A DNA stretch of 64,000 nucleotides from positions 1,241,008-1,305,007 of the forward strand of contig NZ_CP014480.1 in assembly GCF_001580365.1 (NCBI RefSeq), given 5' to 3'. The DNA comes from Kocuria turfanensis. GTDB lineage: Bacteria > Actinomycetota > Actinomycetes > Actinomycetales > Micrococcaceae. Positions 37,659 to 47,574 of this stretch are shown here, piece after piece. The translations under genes were made by a program, and so were the position numbers. Each line of letters begins with the position of its first letter. Positions within the stretch are counted from its first letter, which is position 1. Below the pieces are notes generated by a model, which saw nothing but the letters and a program-made list of their open reading frames with translations, was not told the DNA's origin and searched no databases.

Positions 37659-38690
37659 ATGAAGATCGGACTGCTGACCAGCGGCGGGGACTGCCCCGGG
37701 CTCAACGCGGTGATCCGGGCGGCGGTGCTGCACGGGATCAAGAGCTACGGCCACGAGTTCGTGGGCTTCCGCGACGGCTGGCGCGGGGTGGTGGAGGGCG
37801 ACATCATGGACCTGCCCCGCACCCGGGTGCGCGGGCTGGCCCGGGAGGGCGGCACCATCCTGGGCACCTCCCGCACCAACCCCTACGACGGGCCCGGCGG
37901 CGGACCGGAGAAGATCGCCGTGATGCTCGAACGCCACCACATCGACGCGATCGTGGCCATCGGCGGGGAGGGCACCCTGGCCGGGGCCAAGCGCCTGGCC
38001 GACGCCGGGCTGCCGGTGGTCGGGGTGCCCAAGACCATCGACAACGACCTGCAGGCCACCGACTACACCTTCGGCTTCGACACCGCCGTGCAGATCGCCA
38101 CCGACGCCATGGACCGGCTGCGCACCACCGGGGAGTCCCACCACCGGTGCATGGTCGCCGAGGTCATGGGCCGCCACGTCGGGTGGATCGCGCTGCACTC
38201 GGGGATGTCCGCCGGGGCGCACGCGGTGCTGATCCCCGAGCAGTCGGTGTCCATGGAGCAGGTCTGCGCCTGGGTCACCGAGGTGCACGAGCGCGGCCGC
38301 TCCCCGCTGGTGGTCGTGGCCGAGGGCTTCATCCCCGAGGGCCACGGCGACGTGCTCGCCGGCAAGGGCACCGAGGCCTCCGGCCGGCCCCGGCTGGGCG
38401 GGGTCGGGGAGTACGTCACCGAGCAGATCGAGGCCGCCACCGGGATCGAGACCCGCAACACCATCCTGGGCCACATCCAGCGCGGCGGGGCCCCCACCGG
38501 CTTCGACCGGGTCCTGGCCACCCGCTTCGGGCTGGCCGCCGTGGACCTGGTCACCGACAAGGGCTGGGGCCAGATGGTCGCCATCCGCGGCACCGACATG
38601 GTCCGGGTGCCCTTCGGCGAGGCCCTCGACGGGCTCAAGACCGTGCCCCAGCACCGCTGGGACGAGGCCCGGGTCCTCTTCGGCCGCTGA
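37659..38690 (+). CDS. pfkA: 6-phosphofructokinase
   Basis: PfkA phosphorylates fructose 6-phosphate to the 1,6-bisphosphate. It has 343 residues. It shows TSGGDCPGLNAVIRAAV, the phosphate-donor loop AIGGEGTLAGAKRL, VGVPKTIDNDLQATDYTFGF and EVMGRHVGWIAL. At the two positions that separate donor types (E. coli 104 and 124) it has Gly and Lys. That is the mixed group III pattern described in Streptomyces, where the enzymes use ATP; PPi enzymes have Asp and Lys. GGAGGAG lies about 10 nt before the ATG, and a -10 TAGACT (37593-37598) is 60 nt upstream. Confidence 0.95.
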   Translation: MKIGLLTSGGDCPGLNAVIRAAVLHGIKSYGHEFVGFRDGWRGVVEGDIMDLPRTRVRGLAREGGTILGTSRTNPYDGPGGGPEKIAVMLERHHIDAIVAIGGEGTLAGAKRLADAGLPVVGVPKTIDNDLQATDYTFGFDTAVQIATDAMDRLRTTGESHHRCMVAEVMGRHVGWIALHSGMSAGAHAVLIPEQSVSMEQVCAWVTEVHERGRSPLVVVAEGFIPEGHGDVLAGKGTEASGRPRLGGVGEYVTEQIEAATGIETRNTILGHIQRGGAPTGFDRVLATRFGLAAVDLVTDKGWGQMVAIRGTDMVRVPFGEALDGLKTVPQHRWDEARVLFGR

Positions 38691-38743
38691 TCCCGCCGGC
38701 CGGGCCCCTGTGCTCCCGGCGGCGCCCCGGGCACGATGGTGCC

Positions 38744-39652
38744 ATGGTCGACGAGGCCGAGACGTTCCCGGCGCCACCCGGGCGCGCGCCCGACGTGGCG
38801 GACGACTTCCGGGGGCCGCGTCTGCGGGAGGACCTGTGGGTCGATCACTACCTCCCGCACTGGACCACGCCGGAGCGGTCCCGCGCCCGGTACGACCTGG
38901 ACGGCGCCGGGATCCGCCTGCGGATCGACGAGGACCAGCCGGACTGGCGGCCGGAGGACGCGCCGCTGCGGGTCTCGAACCTGCAGACCGGGGTGTTCTC
39001 CGGCCCGCCGGGGTCCGGACGGGGCACGCACCGGCACCGCCCCGACGGCCTGGTGGTGCGCACCGGGACCCCGGAGCGCCTGCTGTGGGCCCCGTCGTCG
39101 GGTCGGGTGGACGTCACGGTCAGCGCGAGTGCCGACGAGGGGTGCATGCTGGCTGCGTGGCTCGTCGGGACGGAGCACCTCTCGCCCGAGCACAGCGGGG
39201 AGATCTGCGTCTTCGAGATCGACGCGAGCGCCGTCGGCCGGGTGGCGAGCCGTGCCCGCTGCGGGCTGAAGGCCCACGGTGACCCGGCTCTGGTCACCGG
39301 GATGGTGGAGGTGACCGTGCCCCTCGACGCCTCGCTCCCCCACACGTGGTCGGTCCGGTGGGGGCCCGCGGGCACGGTGATCGGCTGCGAGGGAGTCGTC
39401 GTCGCACGGTCCGCCGCGGCTCCGGGCTATCCGCTGTTCCTGATGCTGGACCTGTTCGAGATCGGGCCGCGGTCGGAGGATCCGCGGCGCTACCCCAAGA
39501 GCGCCCGCATCCACGCCGTGCGCGGCTGGGCGGGCGGCTCGGCGCGGGGACGGCAGTCCGTCCCCCTGCCGAGGACCGCCCGTGCCGGCGCAGGCCGCGG
39601 CCGGCGCTCCCGGCGGACCGGGGGCGGCCCGGCACCGCCCGGCAGGGGTGTG
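38744..39652 (+). CDS. GH16-like (concanavalin-fold) protein with an unresolved 3' end
   Basis: The frame starting at 38744 matches an actinobacterial family related to glycoside hydrolase 16: DDFRGPRLREDLWVDHYLPHW, PLRVSNLQTGVFSGPPGS, DGLVVRTGTPERLLWAPSS, then HSGEICVFEIDAS and LFLMLDLFEI. The classical GH16 catalytic ExDxxE is not obvious (GEICVFEID is the nearest), so activity is uncertain. Homology ends at about 39535 (IHAVRGW), but no in-frame stop follows until 40735, deep in antisense to ygfZ. The given end (39652) is a placeholder. A deletion that removed the stop is likely. The ribosome site is weak. Confidence 0.5.
39622..39640 (-). terminator. Weak hairpin after ygfZ
   Basis: GGGCGG (39622-39627) pairs with CCGCCC (39635-39640) around a 7-nt loop just past the ygfZ stop. 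The stem is short and has no T-tract. Confidence 0.35.
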
Positions 39653-40750
39653 CTAGGGGCGCGCGCCGCGGGGGCCGCGGAGGAAGCCGGCCTGCCGCCC
39701 GACCACCTGGCCGGCGTCGGGCTGGACCACGACCTGCTGGGCGGCGGCCCAGCGCTGCTCGCCGTCCGTGACGAGGAGCCGGGCCTCGGGATCGGCGGTG
39801 CGCTTGAGCACGGCCAGCGCGATCGGGCCCTGTTCGTGGTGCAGCTGCACGGAGGTGACCCGGCCGACGGCCCGCTCGCCCGCGAGGACCTCGGCGCCGG
39901 GGGACGGCAGCGTGTGCTCGGAGCCGTCGAGGTCGAGCAGCACGAGCCGCCGGGGCGGGTGGCCCAGGTTGTGCACGCGCGCCACGGTCTCCTGCCCCTT
40001 GTAGCAGCCCTTCTGCAGGTGCACGGCGGTGCGCAGGAGGTCGAGCTCGTGCGGGATCGTCCGCTCGTCCGTCTCGGCCCCCCAGCGCGGGCGCCAGGCG
40101 GCGATCCGCAGCGCCTCGGCCGCCCACGCGCCGGCGAGGGGCAGGTCGCGGGTCAGGGCGTCCAGCTCGGCCCGGGGCACCAGGTGCTCCCACCAGGTGC
40201 GCTCCTCCCCCGGGTGCGGGCCGTCGAGGGCGGCGTAGCTCCATCCGCCCGGGGCGACCGCGGGCCAGGGGTCGCGCCAGACCGGCCCGTCGCCCAGCCC
40301 GGGCACGGGAGCGGAGGCGCCGAGCACGGCCCACGCGCCGGAGCGGTCGGCCACCTCCACGCGCAGCGCGAAGCGCATGGACTCCAGCCACGCGACCAGC
40401 GGGGCGGTCTCCTCGGCCTCGGTGATCAGCCACGTGGTGGTGCCGTCGTCCACGACGTGCGGCGCGGTCTCGATGCGCCCCTGCACGGAGAGGAACAGGG
40501 TCTCGGCGCTGCTGCCCGGGGCGAGCCCGGTGAGCACCTGCGAGGAGAGCGTGGTCAGCCAGCTGAGCCGGTCCGGGCCGGTGACGGTGACGACGCCCTT
40601 CTGGGAGAGGTCGACCACGGTGCCGGGGGTCCGCACGAGGGCGCGCTGCTCGCGCAGCGGATCGCCGTAGTGGGCGGCGACCCCGCGGTCCAGGCCCTCG
40701 GCCTCGACGGCGCCCGGGCGGTCGAGCAGGGGTGAGCGGTAGGCGGTCAC
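39653..40750 (-). CDS. ygfZ: YgfZ/GcvT-domain folate-dependent Fe-S maintenance protein
   Basis: YgfZ is related to GcvT but has no aminomethyltransferase role; it helps repair or assemble certain Fe-S enzymes with tetrahydrofolate. The product has 365 residues. The diagnostic motif KGCYKGQETVARVHNLGHPP, with its conserved Cys, lies near residue 250, and FLSVQGRIETAPHVV and IPHELDLL also fit. The GTG start (TAYRSPLL) is 5 nt past the nitrobindin-like gene stop, so they form an operon. Its stop falls in CTAG at the edge of the GH16-like tail. Confidence 0.9.
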   Translation of the reverse strand: MTAYRSPLLDRPGAVEAEGLDRGVAAHYGDPLREQRALVRTPGTVVDLSQKGVVTVTGPDRLSWLTTLSSQVLTGLAPGSSAETLFLSVQGRIETAPHVVDDGTTTWLITEAEETAPLVAWLESMRFALRVEVADRSGAWAVLGASAPVPGLGDGPVWRDPWPAVAPGGWSYAALDGPHPGEERTWWEHLVPRAELDALTRDLPLAGAWAAEALRIAAWRPRWGAETDERTIPHELDLLRTAVHLQKGCYKGQETVARVHNLGHPPRRLVLLDLDGSEHTLPSPGAEVLAGERAVGRVTSVQLHHEQGPIALAVLKRTADPEARLLVTDGEQRWAAAQQVVVQPDAGQVVGRQAGFLRGPRGARP

Positions 40751-40755
40751 GGGGA

Positions 40756-41355
40756 TCAGCCGATCTTCTTGAGCTGGGCGGAGGCGTGCGTGGCCAGCGG
40801 CTCGCCGAAGGCGGCCATGTCCCAGGCCCAGAACAGGTCGCCGTGGACCAGGCCGTACATCCGGGTCGAGGAGCTGTACTCCTTGGCGCCCCGGGCGCGC
40901 ACCACGGCGTCCGTGGCGAGGTCGATGCGGGGGCCCTTGATCTGTCCGACGTAGAGCTCGGCGATGCCACCGGGGTGCGTGAGGGTCACCAGGACGTCGA
41001 AGCCGCCGTCACCGTTGCGCAGCCGTTCGACGTCCTCGGCGCCCTTGAGCACCGGCACGAGGTCCGGCGGGAGCATGCCGGGACCGACGTCGCCGTCCTC
41101 CAGGGTGCGGTCGAGCTGCCAGAAGCCCTGCTCCACGGTGGCCGGGCGCATCGGCTGCCCCTCCTCGTCGAGGAGCGTGGTCTCGGCCCGGTACTCGAGG
41201 AACGGCAGGCCGTTCTGCTCGAAGGTCACCCGCTGCCGGAAGGGCCGCTGCTCGACCTCGCCGTAGCCCATGAAGCCGTCGCCCTCCCAGGCGCCCAGCA
41301 GCCAGGCGAACGGGACGAGCTCGGGAGTCAGATCCGAGGGGATCTCGATCGGCAC
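40756..41355 (-). CDS. Nitrobindin-like haem-binding beta-barrel (FABP-like) protein
   Basis: The 199-residue protein has the GxWxGxG signature at the N-terminus (LLGAWEGDGFMGYGEVEQRP) and a C-terminal block ending DMAAFGEPLATHASAQLKKI. Its His is at the place of the axial haem ligand in nitrobindins. That family binds haem and isomerises peroxynitrite. Central strands (EQGFWQLDR, GIAELYVGQIKGPRIDLATD) match the barrel. It starts at GTG (PIEIPSDL). A short membrane-protein gene lies 4 nt upstream and ygfZ 5 nt downstream. Haem binding is inferred from the motif only. Confidence 0.8.
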   Translation of the reverse strand: MPIEIPSDLTPELVPFAWLLGAWEGDGFMGYGEVEQRPFRQRVTFEQNGLPFLEYRAETTLLDEEGQPMRPATVEQGFWQLDRTLEDGDVGPGMLPPDLVPVLKGAEDVERLRNGDGGFDVLVTLTHPGGIAELYVGQIKGPRIDLATDAVVRARGAKEYSSSTRMYGLVHGDLFWAWDMAAFGEPLATHASAQLKKIG

Positions 41356-41359
41356 GGAA

Positions 41360-41467
41360 CTAGTGCTGTCCCTTGAACAGGCCGAGGATCACCTTGAGGG
41401 AGATCCCGGCGATGAACAGACCGGAGATGCCCAGCAGGACCAGGTAGAAGATCTCGAGTGCAAGCAT
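41360..41467 (-). CDS. 35-residue single-pass membrane protein
   Basis: A very short reading frame starts at the ATG at 41465-41467 and has an open hydrophobic span (MLALEIFYLVLLGISGLFIA, continuing GISLKVILGLFKGQH). One transmembrane helix with a short Lys/His tail is predicted. It sits 4 nt before the nitrobindin-like gene and 5 nt after the upstream membrane protein, a spacing that fits a translated operon gene. I do not recognise its family. Confidence 0.65.
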   Translation of the reverse strand: MLALEIFYLVLLGISGLFIAGISLKVILGLFKGQH

Positions 41468-41472
41468 GGTCC

Positions 41473-42078
41473 CTAAGCTACCACGGTGCTCACCAGGCGG
41501 GCCGTGAACAGGGCCCCCACGCCGAGGAACGCCACGGGGGTCACGCCGAGGGCCACCACCCCCCGCTTCGGCGAGCGCTTCGGGGCCGACGAGATGACCC
41601 GGGCGCCCACGACGCCCACGAGCGCGGCGACCACGGCGCCGACCACCACCAGCTGCACGGGGTCCGGGCCGGTCGCCCGGTAGTCGCTGGCCAGGGCGAT
41701 CCAGCCGGAGGAGCTGACCGTGGCGAGGACCCCGGCCGTGGAGGCGATGGTGGACTCCAGCCGGTGCTCGGCGCCCTCGCCGCGCACCAGCTCCGCCGCG
41801 AACACGGTCACCAGGGCCACGCCCACGACCGCGGGCAGCCACACGAGCTGCTGGCCGGGCAGGGTCTGGACGAGCAGCGCGGCCACGACGCCGGCCGCGC
41901 TCATGATCACGTTGTGCCGGTGCCGGGCGGCGATGCCGGTGGCGGCGGGCCAGCCGAAGCCGATCACCAGGGACATCCCGGCGGCCAGGAGCAGCGGCGC
42001 GGGACCGGCGACCACGACCGCGGCCAGGGCCGCCGCCAGGCTGAGCACGCTGCACGCGGCGATCATGGCGTATCTCAT
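41473..42078 (-). CDS. Polytopic membrane protein of unknown function
   Basis: The 201-residue protein has about five or six hydrophobic segments (SVLSLAAALAAVVVAG, LLLAAGMSLVIGFGWPAATG, GVVAALLVQTLPG, LVWLPAVVGVALVTVFAAEL, VQLVVVGAVVAALVGVVGAR, GVTPVAFLGVGALF). Between the last two is a basic loop (SSAPKRSPKRG). It is first of a minus-strand set with the 35-residue protein, the nitrobindin-like gene and ygfZ. It resembles uncharacterised actinobacterial membrane proteins; I cannot assign a role. It is divergent from glnR. Confidence 0.7.
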   Translation of the reverse strand: MRYAMIAACSVLSLAAALAAVVVAGPAPLLLAAGMSLVIGFGWPAATGIAARHRHNVIMSAAGVVAALLVQTLPGQQLVWLPAVVGVALVTVFAAELVRGEGAEHRLESTIASTAGVLATVSSSGWIALASDYRATGPDPVQLVVVGAVVAALVGVVGARVISSAPKRSPKRGVVALGVTPVAFLGVGALFTARLVSTVVA

Positions 42079-42237
42079 GGCGATCGGGTTCCTGCACTGT
42101 CGAGGGTCGGGGCCGGCGCCCGGACCGGCGCGACCGGGCGGACAGGAGCAACGATAGCGGCTGGCCGGGAGGGGCGGACGGGGCTCGCGGCGCCCCGCGC
42201 CGGGGCCGGGGCGCGCGGGAGGGGAGCGGCGCCGACT

Positions 42238-42243
42238 TATACT
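42238..42243 (+). promoter_or_regulatory. -10 element of glnR
   Basis: TATACT, the best -10 hexamer in this gap, lies 38 nt before the GTG start of glnR. No good -35 is visible, which would suit an activator-dependent promoter. Confidence 0.45.
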
Positions 42244-42280
42244 GACAGCTCAGCCCGTACGCCAGAGTGGAGAAGCACGA

Positions 42281-42964
42281 GTGTTCCAGATCCTGATGCT
42301 GACCGACGCGGACGGTCCCTCGGCATCGGTGCTGCCGGCCCTCGACCTGCTCAACCACCGGGTGACGGTCGCCCCGACCCGCACCGTCTCGGGCAGCCTC
42401 GACGGCCGCCACCCCGACGTCGTGCTGCTGGACGGGCGCACCGACCTGATCACCGCGCGCAACCTCGCGCAGCTGCTCACCACGAAGGGCCTGTCGGCGC
42501 CGCTGCTGATGGTCCTCACGGAGGGCGGGATGGCCGCGGTGGCCGCGAACTGGATGGTCGACGACGTGGTGCTCGACACCGCCGGCCCGGCCGAGGTGGA
42601 GGCCCGGCTGCGCCTGGCCTCCTCCCGCACGGCCGAGGCCCCCGAGGACGACACCCGGATCCGCGCGGGCTCGGTGGTCATCGACGACGCCGCCTACTCC
42701 GCCCACGTCAACGGCCAGCCGCTGAACCTGACCTACAAGGAGTTCGAGCTGCTGAAGTTCCTGGCCCAGCACTCCGGACGGGTCTTCACCCGCGCGCAGC
42801 TGCTGAGCGAGGTGTGGGGCTACGACTACTACGGCGGCACCCGCACCGTGGACGTGCACGTGCGGCGACTGCGGGCCAAGCTGGGTGCTGACCACGAGCA
42901 CCTGATCACCACGGTGCGTAACGTGGGCTACAGCTTCGCCACGAGCCGGAGCCGGGAGCACTGA
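42281..42964 (+). CDS. glnR: Nitrogen-response regulator GlnR (OmpR-type orphan)
   Basis: GlnR is the actinobacterial activator of nitrogen assimilation genes. It has 227 residues. The atypical receiver lacks the normal phosphorylation pocket context but has the family blocks [58 protein letters not shown] and [19 protein letters not shown]. The winged-helix end reads [20 protein letters not shown], then [20 protein letters not shown]. It starts at a GTG. No histidine kinase lies nearby, as expected for this orphan. It heads the plus-strand row glnR-mshD-ppk1. Confidence 0.9.
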   Translation: MFQILMLTDADGPSASVLPALDLLNHRVTVAPTRTVSGSLDGRHPDVVLLDGRTDLITARNLAQLLTTKGLSAPLLMVLTEGGMAAVAANWMVDDVVLDTAGPAEVEARLRLASSRTAEAPEDDTRIRAGSVVIDDAAYSAHVNGQPLNLTYKEFELLKFLAQHSGRVFTRAQLLSEVWGYDYYGGTRTVDVHVRRLRAKLGADHEHLITTVRNVGYSFATSRSREH

Positions 42965-43017
42965 GCACCGGCCCACCGGCCCGTCCGTCCCGCCGCCCCG
43001 TTCCGCAGGAGGTCCAG

Positions 43018-43953
43018 ATGCCCCAGTCCGTGCCGTACGAGCTCGAGCGCCCGGCCGTCGCGCCGGTCGAGGAGATCACCGGCCTCGCCTCCCGGGCCGA
43101 GGCCGCGGACGGCGACCCGCCGTTCTCCGACCAGACGCTCGTGGACCTGCGGACCGCGCCCGGCGGGCGGGTGCGCACCGTCCTCGTACGGGCCTCCGGC
43201 GGGCAGCTGCTCGGGGCCGCGGTGCGTGTCCACGAGCCCGACGACGGCGCCGCGCTCGTGGAGCTCGTGGTGGACCCCGGGCACCGCCGCGGCGGGATCG
43301 GGGCAGCGCTGGCCGTGGCCCTGGCCGAGGAGACCGCGGGCACGGTCCGGGCGTGGGCCCACGGCGGCCACCCAGCGGCGGCGGCGCTGGCCGCCCGGCA
43401 CGGGCTGGTGCCGGTGCGCGACCTGCACCGCCTGCTCCGCCCGCTGGGCGACGCGCCCGACCTTCCCCTGCCCGAGGCGATGCCCGCCGGCTACCGGCTG
43501 CGCGCCTTCGAGCCCGGCCGGGACGAGGACGAGTGGCTGCGCGTCAACGCCGCCGCGTTCGCCGGCCACCCCGAGCAGGGCCGGATGACCCTCGAGGACC
43601 TCCGGCAGCGGGAGGCCGAGCCCTGGTTCGACCCCGCGGGGTTCCTGCTGGCGGTCCGGTCCGGGGAGCCGGGCACCGTGGCCGGCTTCCACTGGACCAA
43701 GGTCCACCCCGGCGACGGCGAGCGCCCCGCCCTGGGCGAGGTCTACGCCGTGGGCGTCGCCCCGGAGCACCAGGGCACCGGCCTGGGCCGGGCCCTGACC
43801 GCCGCGGGGGTCAACCACCTCGCCCGACAGGGTCTGGGCGAGGTCATGCTCTACGTGGACGGCGACAACACCGCGGCGCTGCGGCTGTACGAGCGGCTGG
43901 GCTTCCGGCCCTGGCACCTCGACGTGATGTACGCCCGCGACGTCCCCGCCTGA
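43018..43953 (+). CDS. mshD: Mycothiol synthase
   Basis: MshD acetylates Cys-GlcN-Ins with acetyl-CoA, the last step of mycothiol synthesis. It has 311 residues in two GNAT domains. The N-terminal one shows [20 protein letters not shown]. The catalytic C-terminal one shows [20 protein letters not shown] (acetyl-CoA loop), the [20 protein letters not shown] opening and [20 protein letters not shown]. The position between glnR and ppk1 is common in actinobacteria. It is good evidence that the organism uses mycothiol. Confidence 0.92.
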   Translation: MPQSVPYELERPAVAPVEEITGLASRAEAADGDPPFSDQTLVDLRTAPGGRVRTVLVRASGGQLLGAAVRVHEPDDGAALVELVVDPGHRRGGIGAALAVALAEETAGTVRAWAHGGHPAAAALAARHGLVPVRDLHRLLRPLGDAPDLPLPEAMPAGYRLRAFEPGRDEDEWLRVNAAAFAGHPEQGRMTLEDLRQREAEPWFDPAGFLLAVRSGEPGTVAGFHWTKVHPGDGERPALGEVYAVGVAPEHQGTGLGRALTAAGVNHLARQGLGEVMLYVDGDNTAALRLYERLGFRPWHLDVMYARDVPA

Positions 43954-44009
43954 CCCACCCGCCCGCGCCCCGGCCCGGTCCCGCACCGGCCCCACCAGAC
44001 AGGATCACC

Positions 44010-46292
44010 ATGACCACGCACCAGCAGGACGCCCCGCAGCCCGCGCCGGCCCCGCACCCGGCCGCACCCCCGGAGGCCGAGCCGGCGGCGGCGGCGGCCG
44101 CCGACGGCGCCGCCGAGCTGGCCGACGCCGCCCGCGGCCACGGGGACCGCGACCGGATCGACGACCCCGTGCCCGCCGCCCGGCAGGTGCTCGAGGGCGC
44201 CCACGGACCCGAGCGCTTCCTCGACCGGGAGGCGAGCTGGGTCGCCTTCAACACCCGGGTCCTGGAGCTGGCGGAGGATCCGGACCTGTTCCTGCTGGAG
44301 CGGGTGCACTTCCTGTCCATCGTGGCCTCCAACCTGGACGAGTTCTTCATGGTCCGGGTGGCCGGGCTCAAGCGGCGCATCGCCACGGGCATCGCCCGGC
44401 CCGCGGCCTCGGGGCACTCCCCCGCGGAGCAGATGGCCACCATCGCGGTGCGCGCCCACGAGCTGCAGGAGCGCCACGCGCGGGCCTTCCACGACCTGGT
44501 GCGCCCGGAGCTGGCCCGGGAGGACATCCACCTCATCGGCTGGGAGGACCTCGACGGCCCCACCCGGGAGCGGCTCACCCGGGACTTCCACCGCAAGGTC
44601 TTCCCGATCCTCACGCCGCTGGCGGTGGACCCGGCCCACCCGTTCCCCTACATCTCCGGGCTCAGCCTCAACCTGGCCGTGATGGTCCGCAACCCGCAGT
44701 CGGGCAAGCGGCTGTTCGCCCGCGTCAAGGTCCCGGACCAGCTGCCCCGGCTGCTCTCGGTGGACGGGTCGAGCGCGACCCGCCCGCCGCACGGGCAGGC
44801 CCGCTTCATCCCGCTCGAGGACGTCATCGCCCAGCACCTGGACGACCTGTTCCCCGGGATGGAGGTCGAGGAGCACCAGGTGTTCCGGGTGACCCGCAAC
44901 GAGGACCTGGAGGTCGAGGAGGACGACGCCGAGAACCTGCTGCAGGCCCTGGAGAAGGAGCTGCTGCGCCGCCGCTTCGGCCCGGCGGTGCGCCTGGAGG
45001 TCACGGACAGCATCAGCGCGGAGGTGCTCGAGCTGCTGGTCTCCGAGCTGGGCATCGACGAGTCCGAGATCTACCGGCTGCCCGCCCCGCTGGACCTGCG
45101 CGGGCTGGCGGTCATCGCCGCCGTCGACCGCCCGGAGCTGCACTATCCCCGCCACGTGGCCCACACCTCCCGCTACCTCAACGCCGCGGAGACCGCGAAG
45201 GCCGCCGACGTCTTCGCCGCGACCCGGTCCCGGGACGTGCTGCTGCACCACCCCTACGACTCCTTCGCCACCAGCGTGCAGGCCTTCCTCGAGCAGGCCG
45301 CCGCGGACCCGAAGGTCCAGGCGATCAAGCAGACCCTGTACCGCACCTCCGGGGACTCCCCGATCGTGGACGCGCTCATCGACGCCGCCGAGGCCGGCAA
45401 GCAGGTCCTGGCGCTGGTGGAGATCAAGGCCCGCTTCGACGAGCAGGCCAACATCTCCTGGGCCCGCAAGCTCGAGCAGGCCGGGGTGCACGTGGTCTAC
45501 GGCATCGTGGGGCTGAAGACCCACTGCAAGCTCTCGCTCGTGGTGCGCCAGGACGACCAGGGGCTGCGCCGCTACGTGCACATCGGCACCGGCAACTACC
45601 ACCCCTCCACCGCGCGCTTCTACGAGGACCTGGGGCTGCTCACCTGCGACCCGGAGGTCGGGGAGGACGTCTCGCGGCTGTTCAACCAGCTCTCCGGCTA
45701 CGCCCCGAAGACCACCTTCCAGCGCCTGCTGGTGGCCCCCCGCTCGGTGCGCTCCGGGCTGATCGACCTGGTCGAGGCCGAGATCCGCCACCACCGGGCC
45801 GGCCGGAAGGCCCGGATCCAGGTCAAGTGCAACTCCATCGTGGACGAGGCCGTCATCGACGCCCTGTACCGGGCCTCCCAGGCCGGGGTGCCGGTGGACG
45901 TGGTGGTGCGCGGGATCTGCGCCCTGCGCCCGGGGGTGCCGGGGCTGAGCGAGAACATCCGGGTCCGCTCGGTGCTGGGCCGGTTCCTGGAGCACTCGCG
46001 GGTGTTCGCGTTCTGCAACGCCGGGGAGCCGCTGGTCTACATCGGCTCGGCGGACATGATGCACCGCAACCTGGACCGCCGGGTGGAGACCCTCGTGCGG
46101 ATCACCGACCCGCAGCAGGCCGAGGCGCTGGTGCGGCTGCTCGCCCGGTACGCCTCGGACGCCACGAGCAGCTGGCACCTGGGCGCGGACGGGGTGTGGA
46201 CCCGTCACCACCGGGACGCCGAGGGGCGCCCGCTGGTGGACGTCCAGGAGCACCTCCTGCGCAGCCGGGCCCTGGGCCGCCCCACGATCTGA
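44010..46292 (+). CDS. ppk1: Polyphosphate kinase 1
   Basis: PPK1 makes inorganic polyphosphate from ATP through a histidine phosphate. The product has 760 residues. The first 70 are an Ala/Pro-rich extension not conserved in the family, and the enzyme proper starts near [20 protein letters not shown]. The PLD-like active sites are [20 protein letters not shown] (phospho-His) and [20 protein letters not shown]. The [19 protein letters not shown] segment is typical. The start at 44010 has AGGA 5-6 nt before it. A Nudix/phosphatase gene follows and PPK2 lies 7 kb away. Confidence 0.96.
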   Translation: MTTHQQDAPQPAPAPHPAAPPEAEPAAAAAADGAAELADAARGHGDRDRIDDPVPAARQVLEGAHGPERFLDREASWVAFNTRVLELAEDPDLFLLERVHFLSIVASNLDEFFMVRVAGLKRRIATGIARPAASGHSPAEQMATIAVRAHELQERHARAFHDLVRPELAREDIHLIGWEDLDGPTRERLTRDFHRKVFPILTPLAVDPAHPFPYISGLSLNLAVMVRNPQSGKRLFARVKVPDQLPRLLSVDGSSATRPPHGQARFIPLEDVIAQHLDDLFPGMEVEEHQVFRVTRNEDLEVEEDDAENLLQALEKELLRRRFGPAVRLEVTDSISAEVLELLVSELGIDESEIYRLPAPLDLRGLAVIAAVDRPELHYPRHVAHTSRYLNAAETAKAADVFAATRSRDVLLHHPYDSFATSVQAFLEQAAADPKVQAIKQTLYRTSGDSPIVDALIDAAEAGKQVLALVEIKARFDEQANISWARKLEQAGVHVVYGIVGLKTHCKLSLVVRQDDQGLRRYVHIGTGNYHPSTARFYEDLGLLTCDPEVGEDVSRLFNQLSGYAPKTTFQRLLVAPRSVRSGLIDLVEAEIRHHRAGRKARIQVKCNSIVDEAVIDALYRASQAGVPVDVVVRGICALRPGVPGLSENIRVRSVLGRFLEHSRVFAFCNAGEPLVYIGSADMMHRNLDRRVETLVRITDPQQAEALVRLLARYASDATSSWHLGADGVWTRHHRDAEGRPLVDVQEHLLRSRALGRPTI

Positions 46293-46379
46293 GCACCGGT
46301 ACCATCGTGGGGGGTGCCACCCGACGACCCCGGGCCGGGGCGGGGCGGTGCACCACGGACACGGGACGAGAGAGGGACC

Positions 46380-47543
46380 ATGCCCAGGACCGCCGAGAAG
46401 ACCGCTCCGAGGACCACCGGGAACAACACCACCGGGAACACCACCGGGAACAACACCACCGGGACGACCGCCGGGAGGACGCCGGGGAAGACCACCGACG
46501 AGACGTCCGGGAGGTCCAACGGGAAGTCCCCGGAGAAGTCCGCCGAGAAGTCCGCCGGGAAGACCGCCGGGAGCACTGCGGGGCGGGCCGCTCCGCGGGA
46601 CGGCGGGACGTCCGCGCGCCCCGCCGACGTGCTGGCGGCGGGGTGCCTGTGCTGGCGCCGGGCGGGCACCGGGGTGGAGGTGCTCCTCATCCACCGCCCC
46701 CGCTACGACGACTGGTCCTTCCCGAAGGGCAAGCAGGACGCCGGCGAGACGCTGCCCGAGACCGCCCACCGGGAGGTGGGCGAGGAGATCGGCCTGCTCC
46801 CGCGCCTGGGCGTTCCGCTGCCCACGATCCGCTACGGCGTCAAGGACGGCGTCAAGGACGTGCGCTACTGGGCGGCGGAGTTCGGCCCGGGCGCCCGGCC
46901 CGTGCCCGACGGGCGCGAGGTCGACGAGGTCCGCTGGACGGACCCCAAGACGGCGGCCCGGATCCTCACCAACCCCTCCGACCTCGAGCCCCTGGCCGCG
47001 CTCGTGGACCTGCACGCCCGCGGCGACCTCGCCACCCGCCCGGCGATCGTGGTGCGCCACGCCAAGGCCAAGCCGCGTTCGTCGTGGTCCCGGGCCGAGG
47101 GCGACCGGCCGCTGGCCGCGACCGGGAAGCGGCAGGCGCTCGCCGTCACCCGGCTCCTGCGGGCGTGGTCCCCCGAGCGGATCGTCACCTCCCCCTGGCT
47201 GCGCTGCCTGTCCACCGTGGTGCCCTACGCCCGCAAGGCCGGGGTCACCGTGCGGGAGCGGCCCCAGCTGACCGAGGCCTCCCACAAGCGCCACCCCAAG
47301 AAGGCCGCCGCGGTGGTGCAGACCCTGTTCGACAAGGACGTCCCGGCCGCGCTGTGCACCCACCGCCCGGTGCTGCCGACCGTCCTCAAGGTGCTCGCCC
47401 GGCACATGCCCCCCGAGCTCGCCGAGCAGCTGCCCGCCAAGGACCCGTACCTGTCCCCGGGCGAGATGATCGTGCTCCAGATCTCCCGCCGGCACCGCCG
47501 GCGGGTGGTCTCGGTGGAGCTCGTGAAGCCCTTCGACGACTGA
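46380..47543 (+). CDS. Nudix hydrolase fused to a histidine phosphatase domain (MutT1-like)
   Basis: The 387-residue protein has a low-complexity start of about 80 residues (Thr/Gly/Asn, then Lys/Ser/Pro/Glu repeats), a Nudix domain, and a histidine phosphatase domain. The Nudix box includes [20 protein letters not shown] and [10 protein letters not shown]. The phosphatase has [17 protein letters not shown] as catalytic RHG-type loop and [13 protein letters not shown]. This layout is that of mycobacterial MutT1, which cleans 8-oxo-GTP pools. The ATG at 46380 follows GAGAGGG and is preferred to an in-frame ATG at 46314 without a ribosome site. The repeats in the DNA suggest length variation. 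Confidence 0.88.
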   Translation: MPRTAEKTAPRTTGNNTTGNTTGNNTTGTTAGRTPGKTTDETSGRSNGKSPEKSAEKSAGKTAGSTAGRAAPRDGGTSARPADVLAAGCLCWRRAGTGVEVLLIHRPRYDDWSFPKGKQDAGETLPETAHREVGEEIGLLPRLGVPLPTIRYGVKDGVKDVRYWAAEFGPGARPVPDGREVDEVRWTDPKTAARILTNPSDLEPLAALVDLHARGDLATRPAIVVRHAKAKPRSSWSRAEGDRPLAATGKRQALAVTRLLRAWSPERIVTSPWLRCLSTVVPYARKAGVTVRERPQLTEASHKRHPKKAAAVVQTLFDKDVPAALCTHRPVLPTVLKVLARHMPPELAEQLPAKDPYLSPGEMIVLQISRRHRRRVVSVELVKPFDD

Positions 47544-47574
47544 CCCTTCCGCCTCCCTGCCCGAGGAGTCCCGC

